A stretch of DNA of 64,000 bases from Balanoglossus misakiensis (Eukaryota > Hemichordata). The notes under the pieces are model-generated. The model saw only the letters and a list, made by a program, of their open reading frames with translations, was not told the origin of the DNA and did no database searches. The position numbers were made by a program, and so were the translations under genes. The DNA lies in the NCBI GenBank assembly GCA_040954595.2, contig CM082592.2:11594001-11658000 (forward strand). Reading direction: 5' to 3'. Shown piece by piece: positions 62,501-64,000 of this stretch (positions are counted from its first letter, which is position 1; each line of letters opens with the position of its first letter).

Positions 62501-64000
62501 AACATTTTCTTTCTGCCCTCAAGTGGTTTACATTCACAATTTGAATGATACCGTTGCAAAACCAATTTTGGCCCTCAGCACAGAACATGTTCACATCTCC
62601 AGTCTCCAAATGCTTTCATTTCTGTGGTTACCTACATTTTTTGTTCCACACAAAAATTCTCTTCTCATGTAAGGGTTTCCGGTGAACAAACGAAAAACAC
62701 TTGAATGGAAACACAACCACAATTCAAGCGTAGCTCTGAAATTATTCTCAGGGAGACAAAGTTTTCTGGCTATAAACTGGCTAGATCTTGTTGTTTTCAT
62801 CTCATTTGAAATCTGGCGAGAATTACGTTTGACCAAAGATTATCAGTTAAATGTTACATTAAAATGAAGGAAAGAGGGAAGGAAGAAAGCTGTTGCAATA
62901 AACTGCCGCGGTAACAACGTTACTTTATTTGGAACTTGACCCTGATATCAATTTAAATGTAAAACAGATCGAGTACGTTCTACACAGCAATCACTGGATG
63001 ACCGACGACTGGCGTTTATGTTTGCAAAACAGTTTTCCATCGAAGAGGGAAGAACGAGAGAAAGAATCGGCTAGAATGCCATTAAGGCCTGCTCTTTCAC
63101 TGTCTGCCAGTGATATATTATCTAGGATTGTATGCATGCGATATAGAACTCAACGAAGTATTGCCCATTCCCAGGAGTATTTGGGAGAATCTCTCTATGC
63201 ATGAAGATGGTGATCCAATCTGACAAAGAAGATTTAACAAAGGTGGATGGGGTCACCAGGAGGCTTTCCGTACAGTTCCTGTCAGAGATTTATCAACTTG
63301 TGGCTGCTTGCATCCGTTGTGATATACGGCACTAGTATTTACAGATGTCAGAATTTCTTTATCAGTCGCCGACCCTTTCATTGCCTGTCCCCTGACCTAT
63401 GACTTTCGATCTTGTCATCAGCTACCATTTTCTGCTTGCAGATTTCATCAATATCTATCATACAGTGGGATGACATAGAGGCATTTCAAAGAGATCTGGC
63501 ATCGTTCTTCCAGGAATTCGTGAATTAGTATTCGCCACACATCATGTCCAATTTTCTAATATTCACACACATTCTGTTAAAAAGTGGCTGAGAAAATGGC
63601 AAGAAAATTAAGTTTCTAGACTTGGTTTTGCACAGTCACTGTACAGGCCACTACGTACATTCACAGCATAAGACTACAAGCTGGACGCCAATTGTGCTTT
63701 GTGGGGAGGCAGTATTATTTTTTACCCATTTGCCAGTAATTCTGTGTCTTGTCATGAAAGGGTGGCTAAATGGTTCAAACTGATCAATTCTGATGTGAAA
63801 TCCCATTCTCTCTTTGATGACAGCAATGTCTCCACCTCAAAGTATAGCAAGCCAATTTCCTGTTTGCCAATTCGTTGACAGTCTGATATGAATGTGTGTC
63901 TTTTTTTTCCAAACATGATTTCAGAAAACATGACAGGGACACTAGCGAGCCCATCAGAAAAAGAACATTACGTCAGTCTTTGTGTCAGTTGCTGGTTAAC
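53514..64000. other. CpG-poor DNA rich in octamer sites, probably intronic
   Basis: No exon is supportable up to the window end. Perfect ATGCAAAT octamers (either strand) occur at 54822, 55540, 55666, 56031, 58618, 59881, 59976, 60355 and 62084. A CRE octamer lies at 62185-62192. CpG recovers somewhat around 58.9-59.3 and 62.9-63.2 kb, where frames of 80-90 codons are open, but none has convincing splice sites. The right end runs out of the window without a terminator or polyadenylation context that I can tie to a gene. Confidence 0.5.
54822..54850. promoter_or_regulatory. Octamer plus homeodomain motif block
   Basis: ATTTGCAT (inverted octamer), TAATTA and ATGCAT lie within 29 bases in an AT-rich stretch that resembles the block at 37967-38040. 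A possible enhancer element; motif evidence only. Confidence 0.3.

Noticed and set aside
62929-63204. Open frame of about 90 codons on the plus strand with locally higher CpG
   Set aside because: The start is not in a convincing context, no domain is recognised and no good splice sites bracket it. It remains only a weak possibility.

Overview
The window reads as nuclear DNA of a multicellular animal, most likely a marine invertebrate. It has no operons, no dense coding and no ORF longer than about 150 codons. It does contain isolated short open segments bounded by spliceosomal acceptor and donor sequences, plus microsatellites, G/C homopolymers and fold-back repeats. I recognised no protein family, so every gene call below is a candidate exon at modest confidence. 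I cannot name the species; a non-vertebrate with mosaic CpG methylation fits the composition best.

Layout. (1) From 1 to about 37 kb the DNA is CpG-rich and carries eight runs of 10-14 G or C, all before 29.3 kb. Five perfect CRE octamers (TGACGTCA) lie between 1.4 and 4.0 kb around a possible first coding exon at 1891-1915 (+). An exon at 8235-8309 (+) and another at 36010-36065 (+) join to it in phase and give one open N-terminal reading frame. On the opposite strand are a start-codon exon at 11469-11565 (-), a possible upstream exon at 22145-22210 (-), and two further phase-compatible open segments at 19018-19174 and 18710-18870 (-). The two strands' models overlap, so at least one set may be spurious. 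(2) A perfect 192-bp inverted repeat with a 46-bp spacer lies at 25939-26368, and an older degenerate fold-back at 35067-35249. (3) Composition changes at about 37.1 kb, just downstream of the 36010-36065 exon. From there to 64 kb the DNA is CpG-poor and TG/CA-rich, as expected of a methylated, transcribed gene body. (4) The CpG-poor half has no convincing coding exon. It holds many octamer (ATGCAAAT) sites, clustered POU/homeodomain-like AT-rich blocks, a 30-bp-period array of CCAAT boxes, an imperfect hairpin element and a dispersed repeat present in two opposite copies.

Working model (inference): a plus-strand gene with long introns starts in the CpG-rich half, possibly from more than one promoter, and enters a methylated intronic domain at about 37 kb. 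A minus-strand gene may occupy 22-11 kb. RNA-seq would settle both.
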